From Pseudomonadota bacterium (GTDB taxonomy: Bacteria > Pseudomonadota > Alphaproteobacteria > Rhizobiales > Hyphomicrobiaceae): a stretch of DNA of 8,382 bases. This document shows, one piece after another, positions 1 to 7,009 of the stretch; the first letter of the stretch is position 1, and every line of letters begins with the position of its first letter. The position numbers and the translations under genes were made by a program. A model generated the notes under the pieces. The model had not been told where the DNA came from, searched no databases, and saw only the letters and a program-made list of their open reading frames with translations. Where the stretch lies: NCBI GenBank assembly GCA_023392135.1, contig JAEVZQ010000098.1, positions 1 through 8,382 of the forward strand, in the 5' to 3' direction.

Positions 1-410
1 CGGCGCTGCACCTGTTGTGCACGTTGGTGAAATTTCCGGTGACCGGAGGCCAGATCGGTGCGGACGAAGGTCGGCTCGACTTCGACATCACGGACGCCAG
101 CGCCGTCGATAAGGACGCGCTCACTGCGGCGCTGAACGCCCTCGTCGCCGCTGATCATCCCGTCACGGAGCGCTGGATTACGGAAGCCGAGCTCGATGCC
201 AACCCGCAGCTCGTGCGCACCATGAGCGTGAAGCCGCCGCGCGGCTCTGGGCGGGTGCGGCTCGTTTCCATCGGCGAAAACGGCTCTGTCGATCTGCAGC
301 CCTGTGGAGGAACACACGTCCGCTCTACAGGCGAGATCGGCAGAGTTGTCGTCAGCCGCATCGAAAAGAAGGGCAAGCAGAACCGCCGCATCCGGCTGGC
401 TTTTGCCTGA
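1..410 (+). CDS. alaX: Alanyl-tRNA editing protein, AlaX family (3' part; 5' end outside window)
   Basis: This is the C-terminal part of a free-standing trans-editing protein that hydrolyses mischarged aminoacyl-tRNA(Ala) (Ser- or Gly-tRNA) in the cytoplasm. The reading frame is open from position 3 and ends with TGA at 408-410, leaving about 135 residues visible; family members are usually about 240. The frame opens with ALHLLCTLV, whose His (9-11) should be the second His of the zinc-binding HxxxH motif. It is followed by GGQIG and then CGGTHV, with Cys at 303-305 and His at 315-317, the other two zinc ligands. These are the hallmark AlaX/AlaRS editing-domain residues. A TTG at 15 could be mistaken for a start, but homology clearly continues upstream of it. 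sseA follows 31 bp downstream on the same strand, suggesting cotranscription. The AlaX subtype cannot be told without the N-terminus. Confidence 0.9.
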   Translation, partial: ALHLLCTLVKFPVTGGQIGADEGRLDFDITDASAVDKDALTAALNALVAADHPVTERWITEAELDANPQLVRTMSVKPPRGSGRVRLVSIGENGSVDLQPCGGTHVRSTGEIGRVVVSRIEKKGKQNRRIRLAFA

Positions 411-425
411 TACCGCCGACTGCTC

Positions 426-433
426 AGAGGAGA
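426..433 (+). promoter_or_regulatory. Shine-Dalgarno site of sseA
   Basis: AGAGGAGA lies 8 nt before the ATG at 442. It decides the sseA start against an in-frame ATG at 304, which lies inside alaX and would add 46 residues with no rhodanese homology. Confidence 0.75.
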
Positions 434-441
434 CAATTAAG

Positions 442-1299
442 ATGGCACCCGTCCGCGGCTCCTACGTCGTCGAGACCGACTGGCTTGCTGCCCATCTGGA
501 CGCGCCCGATCTGGTCGTCCTGGACGGGTCGTGGCACCTGCCGACTGCGGGCCGCGATCCGCGCGCGGAGTACCGCGCCGAGCACATTCCGGGCGCCTTG
601 TTCTTCGATATCGACGAGATTTCGGACGAGACCTCGAACTTGCCGCATATGCTGCCGTCGACGGTGAAGTTCGCGAGCCGCATGAAGAAGATGGGGATCG
701 GCGACGGCATGCGTGTCGTCGTCTACGACAGCGTCGGCATGTTTTCGGCCGCCCGAGTCTGGTGGACGTTTCGTGTCATGGGTCACGAGGACGTCGCCGT
801 GCTCAATGGCGGCCTGCCCAAATGGAAGGCGGAAGGGCGCCCGGTCACGTCGGAGCCTCAACCGGCCCGCTCCGAGCGTCATTTCACGCCACGGCTCAAC
901 GCGAGCCTGCTGCGCGACCTTGGGGACATGAAGCGTATCGTGGAAAGCGGCTCGGTGCAGATCGCCGACGCGCGCGGCCCGGGTCGCTTCGCCGGCACCG
1001 AGCCGGAGCCGCGGGCTGGTCTGCGAAGTGGCCATATTCCCGGCTCGCGGAACGTCCCCTACGCGCGCCTCGTCAATCCGGACGGTACACTGAAACCTGC
1101 CGAAGAGCTGCGACAGCTGTTCAGCGACGCCGGCATCGACCCTGCGAAGCCGGTAGTGACGACCTGCGGGTCCGGCGTTTCGGCCGCCGTGTTGAGCCTG
1201 GCCCTCGCCATCATCGGCCAGCCCGATTCCGCGCTTTACGACGGGTCCTGGAGCGAATGGGGCCGGGAGGACGCAGGCACGCCGGTTGAGACGGGCTGA
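442..1299 (+). CDS. sseA: 3-mercaptopyruvate sulfurtransferase (two-domain rhodanese family)
   Basis: A 285-residue protein of normal family length that transfers sulfur from 3-mercaptopyruvate to a thiol or cyanide acceptor, giving pyruvate, as part of cysteine catabolism and sulfane-sulfur supply. It has two tandem rhodanese domains. The N-terminal one (about residues 8-135) is the inactive fold, with the HIPGALFFDID and VVVYDS strands. The C-terminal one (about 150-280) carries a second HIPG motif and the active-site loop CGSGVSA with nucleophile Cys242. CGSG(V/T)x loops are typical of mercaptopyruvate sulfurtransferases, whereas thiosulfate-specific rhodaneses usually have CRxGx(R/T). No signal peptide is visible, so it should be cytoplasmic. 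The start is set by a strong Shine-Dalgarno at 426-433. It follows alaX by 31 bp and converges with a decayed gene whose end lies 44 bp away. Confidence 0.95.
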   Translation: MAPVRGSYVVETDWLAAHLDAPDLVVLDGSWHLPTAGRDPRAEYRAEHIPGALFFDIDEISDETSNLPHMLPSTVKFASRMKKMGIGDGMRVVVYDSVGMFSAARVWWTFRVMGHEDVAVLNGGLPKWKAEGRPVTSEPQPARSERHFTPRLNASLLRDLGDMKRIVESGSVQIADARGPGRFAGTEPEPRAGLRSGHIPGSRNVPYARLVNPDGTLKPAEELRQLFSDAGIDPAKPVVTTCGSGVSAAVLSLALAIIGQPDSALYDGSWSEWGREDAGTPVETG

Positions 1300-1343
1300 G
1301 CACCGGTCGGGTGAAACTGGTCGAGCTGCACGGGGCGCCGGGG

Positions 1344-1739
1344 TCAGTGGTCGTTTGCAGCTTCCGAACCTTGCTGCACTCGGAGCAGCGGCGAGATCAG
1401 ATCGATGCGGTCTGTCCAGATGCCGCCGACATACCCGTTGGGCAATGTTTCCAGCTCCTGGGGCGTGTTGATTCCGGTCGAGAACTCTCCGCCGTGGTAG
1501 GGCCCGACGGCATAGATCCTGGTCCCGTACTGCTCCAGCCGTCGCTGAAAGACCTGCGTCCAGTCGGGGAACACCGCAAAGTTCCCGTCCGCCGTCGGGT
1601 GGATGTCGAGCTCCACCACATCGGCACCGAGTTCCCGGGTGGCGCGCATGGAGGGAACGGTGTTCTGGAAATAACCATGAACCGGTGGATCGATGCGCAT
1701 CGCGGTGCAGGTTTCTGCGGTGAGGCCGGTTTTGCCCAC
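1344..1739 (-). pseudogene. Decayed glycerophosphodiester phosphodiesterase (internally deleted)
   Basis: The 131-codon open frame contains two separated pieces of a GDPD-family protein that is normally over 300 residues. The N-terminal piece, with TGLTAETCTA, NTVPSMRATRELGADVVELDIH and FAVFPDW, matches the conserved ENT(I/L)PSMRA..ADxVELDxHPTxDG..AVFHDW region. It joins abruptly near 1545-1563 to the family's C-terminal end (VGPYHGGEFSTGI, then LPNGYVGGIWTDRID). The intervening barrel, roughly 170-190 residues by memory of the family, is missing. The second catalytic His of the FHD motif reads Pro (CCC) here. Upstream of about 1740 the likely N-terminal coding potential (TRQWAK) is in another frame, and no HRG motif or signal peptide is seen. 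It lies just past the mdoG stop on the same strand. GTG at 1739 and ATG at 1700 are possible starts, but an active enzyme is very unlikely. Confidence 0.75.
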
Positions 1740-1828
1740 TGACGAGTCGCATTGAAGTTGATCGCGATAGCAACATCGGAATGCGGAGGAGGGATCCCCG
1801 ATGCGTTTGCGCAGACCCCTCCCGCAGA

Positions 1829-3451
1829 TCAGAACGGATGGTATTGGTAGAGAACGGTTTCCGACAGCGCGTGCCCGTCGAGGCGCAGGTAGAGCCTGAT
1901 CTCTATGGGTTCCGACCCGTCCGCGACGACGTCGAACTGCGCACGCCAGTGGCCGGGGACGTCATTGGGAACCGCTTCCGTGAAAACGTGAGATGTCTCG
2001 CCGCGGGAAAGCGAGACCACCGCTTCGGGCAGCGTGCCGTTGGGGAGCCTGGCAAGCGGCTCGCCCAGGAACTCGACAACGAATTTCCTCCGGTCTCCAG
2101 GCCGGGGCTTACCGGGCTCTCCACCCCTGCCGATCCTGAGGGCAACTGCCCGCGCGAGCGGGGTCGGATGCGGCCCCTCAGCCTGCCAGTAGAGCTTGTA
2201 TCGATAGCTCCGCGACTGCCCAGCCGTTGCCGCCTCCGCCGGAACCCACGCTGCAACGATGTTGTCGTGGATCTCGTCGTCGGTCGGGATCTCGATGAGT
2301 TGCACCGACCCCTTGCCCCAGTCGCCGACAGGCTCGACCCAAAGTGACGGGCGGCGCTCATAGGCTACGCCGTCGAGGTAGTGATCGGTCACCCTATCCC
2401 GCTGCATCAATCCGAAGCCCCGCACATTCTCGTCGGCGAAGGCCGAGGTCACCGTCCGCGGCGGATTGTTGAGCGGCCGCCAGATGCGTTCGCCGGAGCC
2501 CGTCCACATCGCCAGTCCGTCGGAATCGTGGACCTCGGGACGCCAATCGATAGCGGCTGGCTTGGCCGTTTCGGAATACCAGTACATCGAGGTCAGTGGA
2601 GCAATGCACAACCGCTGGACATCCCGGCGCAGGTGGATTTCCTGCTCGATGTCCATCGTCACGGCCCGGTCGCGCCGCATCTGAAAGCGAAACGCGCCCG
2701 TTACGCTCGGACCTTCCAGCAATGCGTAGACGGTCACCTCGCTCGAGCCGTCAGAGGGAGCCTCGATGTAGAAGTTCGTGAAATCGGGGAACTCCTCGGC
2801 AACGCCCGCCACCGCCGGATCTATCGCCAGCCCGCGGGCTGAGATGCCGTACTGGTAGTCCGAGCCTATGGCACGGAAATAGGAGGCACCCAGGAAGGCG
2901 ACCCAGTCGTTCTTTTGCCAATCCAGGGTCTCGCCTCGCCGCCCCGGATAGCCAAACCGGCTCTCCTGGAAGCGAAAACCAGCAAAGCCCGCATTCTCGG
3001 GCAGCTGATGCGCCGGCGAGCCAGGGGGCATCTCGAAGTAATCCGGCCGATAGCTGATCTCCTTCGCCTCCCCGTTCACGACCGCGTGCATGTGCACCGT
3101 CTTCGGAAAGTTCTGGCCCAGGTGGAAGAACGTCACCGGATACCGCCCGGGGCCATCGACAAACAGCGCGTGATCCGGCTTGAACCGAATGGCGCCGTGC
3201 GCCTCATAATCGATCTGCTGGACAATCTCGGGAGCTGGCCGGGGTGGTGGCGTATAGGGGGCTTTCGCCAGCGTACGTGCCCGCTCCTTCAACCATACGA
3301 ACGAGAACGGAAATCCCGCCCCGACGACAAGCCCCGCCGCGCTTTCCGCTGAAGCTGGCCGGCCCAGCACGGCCGCCGAGACGAAGCCTCCAGCTCCCAG
3401 CAGCATCTGCCGACGGCTCACACGGTTAAAAGTGCCAGTTTTCGGGCTCAT
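1829..3451 (-). CDS. mdoG: Periplasmic glucan biosynthesis protein, MdoG/OpgG/OpgD family
   Basis: A 540-residue exported protein of the MdoG family, which shapes the beta-1,2-glucan backbone of osmoregulated periplasmic glucans. Recent work places the family among beta-1,2-glucan hydrolases (GH186). The N-terminus is a clear Tat signal: SRRQMLLG with Arg13-Arg14, a hydrophobic stretch to about residue 30, and a likely cleavage after ASA at 35. The rest is typical of the family, including FHLGQNFPKTVHMHAVV, SSEVTVYALLEGPSVTGAFRF, TSMYWYSE, EVHDSDGLAMW (His308-Asp309), FADENVRGFGLMQRDR (near 338-353) and EIHDNIVAAW (near 396). A Tat signal is characteristic of OpgD in E. coli, so OpgD is as possible as OpgG. 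I cannot assign catalytic acids without an alignment. No opgH glucosyltransferase adjoins it. The ATG at 3451 has no strong Shine-Dalgarno. The next gene downstream on this strand is the GDPD remnant. Confidence 0.92.
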   Translation of the reverse strand: MSPKTGTFNRVSRRQMLLGAGGFVSAAVLGRPASAESAAGLVVGAGFPFSFVWLKERARTLAKAPYTPPPRPAPEIVQQIDYEAHGAIRFKPDHALFVDGPGRYPVTFFHLGQNFPKTVHMHAVVNGEAKEISYRPDYFEMPPGSPAHQLPENAGFAGFRFQESRFGYPGRRGETLDWQKNDWVAFLGASYFRAIGSDYQYGISARGLAIDPAVAGVAEEFPDFTNFYIEAPSDGSSEVTVYALLEGPSVTGAFRFQMRRDRAVTMDIEQEIHLRRDVQRLCIAPLTSMYWYSETAKPAAIDWRPEVHDSDGLAMWTGSGERIWRPLNNPPRTVTSAFADENVRGFGLMQRDRVTDHYLDGVAYERRPSLWVEPVGDWGKGSVQLIEIPTDDEIHDNIVAAWVPAEAATAGQSRSYRYKLYWQAEGPHPTPLARAVALRIGRGGEPGKPRPGDRRKFVVEFLGEPLARLPNGTLPEAVVSLSRGETSHVFTEAVPNDVPGHWRAQFDVVADGSEPIEIRLYLRLDGHALSETVLYQYHPF

Positions 3452-3509
3452 GGTTCAGGCGTGCTCATTTTCTGTTCGCAGGTAAATCAGGCGCGCAGTC
3501 CTAACGGTC

Positions 3510-3535
3510 GGCTTGCGGCAGTCGTGTGGCAAGCC
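3510..3535. other. Inverted repeat (7-bp arms) in divergent mdoG/SDR intergenic region
   Basis: GGCTTGC at 3510-3516 is perfectly complementary to GCAAGCC at 3529-3535, with a 12-nt loop. There is no T-run on either strand, so it is not a canonical terminator, and its position between two divergent genes suggests an operator or mRNA leader hairpin. It carries one copy of the octamer GTGGCAAG (3526-3533). Confidence 0.4.
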
Positions 3536-3554
3536 CGCGGTCGCAACTGTCGCG

Positions 3555-3573
3555 CTCCCCGTGGCAAGGGGAG
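3555..3573. other. Inverted repeat CTCCCC-N7-GGGGAG in divergent intergenic region
   Basis: CTCCCC at 3555-3560 pairs perfectly with GGGGAG at 3568-3573 around the loop GTGGCAA. The loop and following G repeat the octamer GTGGCAAG (3561-3568), 35 bp after the copy in the preceding hairpin. No T-tract follows on either strand. The function is unknown; protein-binding site or leader structure are the options. Confidence 0.4.
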
Positions 3574-3686
3574 AAACTCCGCTTCTGTCTGGGCAGTGAC
3601 CTGCGCTATGCTCCGTGCCTGAGATATGTCGGTCCGTCGCCGTGCCAGCGAACGGCTCCACGGGCCTCGCGGATATGGGGGAAGCT

Positions 3687-4433
3687 ATGGCGGGCGTTCT
3701 GATCGTGACAGGTGGCAGCCGCGGCATCGGCGCTGCAACGGCCAAGCTCGGAGCAACACGCGGCTACCGCGTCGCAGTCAACTATAATCGCAACCCGGCA
3801 AGCGCAGAGGCTATCGTCAAGGACATCGAGCAGTCCGGCGGGCGCGCCATCGCCATCCAGGCCGACGTCAGCCGCGAGGCGGACGTCGTACGGCTCTTCG
3901 AGACCGTCGACCGCGAGCTCGGCACCGTATCAGCTCTCTTCAACAACGCGGGCGTCGTGCACCTGATGAAGCCGATCACCGCGTTTGCGGCCGCAGACCT
4001 CGACGAGCTCTGGCGCGTGAACATCACCAGCCAGTTCCTCTGCGCCCGCGAGGCCGCCAAGCGCATGTCCACGAAGCTCGGCGGACAGGGCGGTGCCATC
4101 GTCAACATGTCCTCGGCCGCAGCTCGCCTGGGTGGGCCGAATGGATCGCTCGCCTATGCGGCTTCCAAAGGCGCCATCGACACGTTCACCACGGGGCTCG
4201 CGCTCGAGCTTGGGCCGCAAGGCATCCGCGTGACTGCCGTGCGGCCGGGTCTGATCGAAACGACGATCCACGAAGACATGGGCGACCCGGAACGGCTGGC
4301 GAAGCTCGGTCCGAGCGTGCCGCTCGGCCGCACAGGCCGCGCCGAGGAGGTCGCCGAGGCCGTGCTGTGGCTGCTGTCGCCACAGGCATCCTACGTCACC
4401 AACGCCATTATCGATGTGGGCGGGGGCCGCTGA
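3687..4433 (+). CDS. SDR family NAD(P)-dependent oxidoreductase (YgfF-like)
   Basis: A 248-residue classical short-chain dehydrogenase/reductase, the usual length. The Rossmann motif TGGSRGIG spans residues 8-15, NNAG is at 86-89, the structural Asn is Asn112 (VNITS), the catalytic Ser is within SSAAARLGG (about 143), and YAASK gives Tyr157 and Lys161. After the active site comes VRPGLIETTIH, the usual PG motif, and the protein ends in IDVGGGR. There is no acidic residue at the end of the second strand (VAVNYNRN) and Arg12 and Arg35 are present, so NADP(H) is the likelier cofactor. The substrate cannot be read from sequence. The start chosen, ATG 3687, has GGGGGAAG just before it and places the first strand at the N-terminus as in homologs. 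ATG 3675 is a four-codon longer alternative. It is divergent from mdoG and 118 bp upstream of the acylase. Confidence 0.9.
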   Translation: MAGVLIVTGGSRGIGAATAKLGATRGYRVAVNYNRNPASAEAIVKDIEQSGGRAIAIQADVSREADVVRLFETVDRELGTVSALFNNAGVVHLMKPITAFAAADLDELWRVNITSQFLCAREAAKRMSTKLGGQGGAIVNMSSAAARLGGPNGSLAYAASKGAIDTFTTGLALELGPQGIRVTAVRPGLIETTIHEDMGDPERLAKLGPSVPLGRTGRAEEVAEAVLWLLSPQASYVTNAIIDVGGGR

Positions 4434-4467
4434 CGCGCGCCGTTCCGTGTTGGACCTTTTCGGTCTC

Positions 4468-4509
4468 CCCTGCGTTTTGAGAGCAGATCTCTAGACCCGC
4501 TCTGCAGGG
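4468..4509 (+). other. Imperfect hairpin between SDR gene and acylase gene
   Basis: CCCTGC (4468-4473) and AGAGC (4480-4484) together complement the contiguous GCTCTGCAGGG (4499-4509). This would make an 11-bp stem with a 6-nt bulge (GTTTTG) and a 14-nt loop. No U-tract follows, so a Rho-independent terminator is not supported. It could be a 3' processing or attenuation structure, or chance. Confidence 0.25.
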
Positions 4510-4551
4510 CTGCGATGCCCCGCTACAGCAGCTCCGTTCCGGAAGCGGCCC

Positions 4552-6996
4552 ATGATTCGGACCAGGACCTGGGTGAAGCGCTCGCTGATCGGCGCCGGCC
4601 TTGTTCTGGTCGCAGCAGCTGCCGTGACCGCTGTCGTCGCCATCGGCACCGTCCCGCCACTGACGGGTAAGCTCGCCATTCGCGGATTGTCCGAGCCAGT
4701 CTCCATCGTTCGCGATCGTTACGCCGTGCCACACATCACCGGTGCGACGCTGGCCGACGTCTACCGCGGACTAGGGTTCGCCCATGCCCAGGACCGCCTC
4801 TGGCAGATGGAGCTGATGCGCCGCGCCGGACAGGGCCGACTATCCGAGATCTTCGGCGAGCGGACGCTGGAGGCTGACATTTTCTTGCGGACCCTCGATC
4901 TCGCCGGACACGCCGATCGAAGCTTCAGCCGGTTTCCGCGCGAGGAACAGGAGCTGCTCACCGCCTACGCCGAGGGCGTGAATTCATTCATCGAGCGGCC
5001 GATGGGCCTGTTGGAGCAGCGCTTGCCGCCCGAGTTTCTGCTGCTGCGCCATCGGCCGGAGCCATGGCGACCTGCCGACAGCGTGACCCTCGTCAAGATG
5101 ATGGCGCTTCATCTCAGCACGAATCTCGGCGCAGAGATCCAGCGGCTCACGCTTGCAGCCCAAGGATTCTCGCCGGCCGAGATCGATGACGTGATGCCGC
5201 TCAATGACGGCGAAAACCCGCCTCCCCTTCCGGATCTTTCGACGCTTTATCCGCTGCGGAGCCTTGAGCCGGCGACCCCGCGCTCGCGAACGGCTGCGCT
5301 GGAAACGTTCTTCGGAGCCGGAGCCTCCAACAACTGGGTCGTCACAGGCTCGCGGACGGCGAGCGGAAAACCACTGCTCGCCAATGATCCGCATCTGCGG
5401 CTCTCGGCGCCGTCGATCTGGTATCTGGCCCACCTCGCGCTCGACCGTCCGGAGCATGGGAAGATAAACGTTGTCGGGGCGAGTCTTCCGGGGACACCCG
5501 TCGTGGTGCTCGGACGCAGCAACACGCTGGCCTGGGGTTTCACCAATACCGAAGCCGACGTGCAGGACCTGTTCATCGAGAGGATGAACCCTGATGATCC
5601 CGAGTCATACCTGACACCGACCGGCTGGAAACGGTTCGACGTGGACGTGATGGAGATCCGGGTGCGCGGCGGTAAAACGCGCCTCGTGGAGCGACGGCGA
5701 ACCCGGCACGGCCCGGTGCTACCGGCAAGCTTCCGCAACCTTGGCCAGATCCTTGGCCCGGGTCATGTCGCAGCCCTGCAGTGGACGGCCCTCTCGGACG
5801 ACGACACGACGATCCTGGCGGGGCTGCTCGACGCAAACGTCCGGACCATCTCGGACTATATAGAGCACTCGCGTTGGTACGTTGTTCCCATGCAGAACAT
5901 GGTCGTTGCCGACGTCGATGGGCACATCGGAATGATTTCTCCTGCCCGATTGCCCGTGCGCCACCAGGAGAACAAGGTGGCCGGGCGCGCTCCGGTGCCC
6001 GGCTGGGAGGCGGTCTACGACTGGCAGGGCTTCGTCCCCTTCGATCAGCTGCCGCGCACAGTCGATCCGCCCGAAGGTGCAATCAGCACGGCCAATGCGC
6101 GCATGACCAATGGTTCCTACCCGCACCTCATCACCTATGATTGGGAGGCCGATTATCGCCGTCGCCGCATAGATGAGCTCATCAATGGCAAGGCGGGCCA
6201 TGACCTGAACACGATGCGAAAAGCGCAGCTCGATGTCTTCTCGCCAGCCTTTGCCGAGCTGGCGCCTTTGATGATCGCGGCGACCCGGCCATTCGTGTCG
6301 TCGAAAAATCAGCAGGACGTGCTCGACAAGCTCAGCGGCTGGGATGCTTCCATGCGAGCAGAGGCTATCGAGCCGCTTCTGTTCATGGCGTGGCTGAGGC
6401 AATCGGTGCGCGCCATCTATGCCGATGACTTGGGTCTGGCGTTCGACCAGTTCTTTCATCCGCGGGCGAAGGCGATGGTTCGCCAGCTGAAAGGTAAAGC
6501 GAGCCGCAATTGGTGTAATGCGAGCAACTGCGGGGAAATCCTCGCAGCAGCCCTGAAGCGCGCCACCGAGGAGCTGGAAACTGAATTCAGCAACGATCGC
6601 ACGCACTGGACCTGGGGTGAGGCCCACGTCGCGACTGGCGAGAACCAGGTCTTCGGTGAATTGCCTTTCGTGGGCCGCTTTTTTCAGATCGGACTGGCGT
6701 CGCCGGGCGGCCCTTACACGCTGAACCGTGGCGTGACGGAGTTCGGCAGCGATGCGCCATTCGCCAATCGCCACGCATCGACCTATCGGGCGATCTACGA
6801 CCTCGCAGACCTCGAGAGATCGCTTTATATGCAGCCGGCCGGGCAGTCCGGTAATCCGTTTTCACGGTATTACCGGACGTTCGAGAAGAGCTGGGCAGAG
6901 GGCGACTATATCCGGATCCCGACCGATCCCGGCATGATCGAGCGTGAGGCCATAGGAATCTGGCAGCTCACGCCATCATCACAGGGCGGCGGTTAG
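4552..6996 (+). CDS. Penicillin acylase family protein (Ntn hydrolase precursor)
   Basis: An 814-residue precursor of the penicillin amidase family, autocatalytically processed into alpha and beta chains that hydrolyse an amide bond. Members act on beta-lactam side chains, acyl-homoserine lactones or other N-acyl compounds. A basic N-terminus followed by a hydrophobic stretch (about residues 11-32) indicates an export signal or membrane anchor, so the enzyme acts in the periplasm. The alpha region shows RDRYAVPHI and GFAHAQDRLWQMELMRRAGQGRLSE-type family hallmarks (residues about 54-100). The beta-chain nucleophile should be Ser259 in GAGA/SNNWVV, followed by LANDPHL. This gives a spacer-plus-alpha part of about 225 residues and a beta chain of 556. 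A NARMTNGSYP segment further on is where the oxyanion Asn is expected. ATG 4552 has GGAAG 6 nt upstream. Substrate specificity is not predictable here. The gene converges on the next one with 13 bp between stops. Confidence 0.93.
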   Translation: MIRTRTWVKRSLIGAGLVLVAAAAVTAVVAIGTVPPLTGKLAIRGLSEPVSIVRDRYAVPHITGATLADVYRGLGFAHAQDRLWQMELMRRAGQGRLSEIFGERTLEADIFLRTLDLAGHADRSFSRFPREEQELLTAYAEGVNSFIERPMGLLEQRLPPEFLLLRHRPEPWRPADSVTLVKMMALHLSTNLGAEIQRLTLAAQGFSPAEIDDVMPLNDGENPPPLPDLSTLYPLRSLEPATPRSRTAALETFFGAGASNNWVVTGSRTASGKPLLANDPHLRLSAPSIWYLAHLALDRPEHGKINVVGASLPGTPVVVLGRSNTLAWGFTNTEADVQDLFIERMNPDDPESYLTPTGWKRFDVDVMEIRVRGGKTRLVERRRTRHGPVLPASFRNLGQILGPGHVAALQWTALSDDDTTILAGLLDANVRTISDYIEHSRWYVVPMQNMVVADVDGHIGMISPARLPVRHQENKVAGRAPVPGWEAVYDWQGFVPFDQLPRTVDPPEGAISTANARMTNGSYPHLITYDWEADYRRRRIDELINGKAGHDLNTMRKAQLDVFSPAFAELAPLMIAATRPFVSSKNQQDVLDKLSGWDASMRAEAIEPLLFMAWLRQSVRAIYADDLGLAFDQFFHPRAKAMVRQLKGKASRNWCNASNCGEILAAALKRATEELETEFSNDRTHWTWGEAHVATGENQVFGELPFVGRFFQIGLASPGGPYTLNRGVTEFGSDAPFANRHASTYRAIYDLADLERSLYMQPAGQSGNPFSRYYRTFEKSWAEGDYIRIPTDPGMIEREAIGIWQLTPSSQGGG

Positions 6997-7009
6997 TCCA
7001 ACCGGTACG

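Noticed and set aside
304..441. 46-residue N-terminal extension of sseA from ATG 304
   Set aside because: It overlaps the alaX coding end, lacks family similarity, and a strong Shine-Dalgarno precedes ATG 442.
424..1776. 450-codon open frame on the minus strand across sseA and the GDPD remnant
   Set aside because: It is antisense to a well-supported sulfurtransferase, Arg/Pro/His-rich without recognisable domains, and typical of a shadow frame in high-GC DNA.
3601..3620. TATGCT as a -10 box for the SDR gene (3607-3612)
   Set aside because: There is no acceptable -35 hexamer at 16-18 nt upstream; the match is not better than chance in this sequence.
3615..3686. 24-residue N-terminal extension of the SDR protein
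   Set aside because: SDR proteins of this type begin just before the TGxxxGIG strand, and GGGGGAAG stands directly before ATG 3687.
5719..6774. 351-codon open frame on the minus strand inside the acylase gene
   Set aside because: It lies wholly antisense to the acylase, has no domain features and shows the composition of a shadow frame.
6990..7004. CGGTT-AGTCC-AACCG hairpin at the convergent end of the acylase and membrane protein genes
   Set aside because: It has only 5 bp of stem and no T-run on either strand, so it is too weak to call a terminator.
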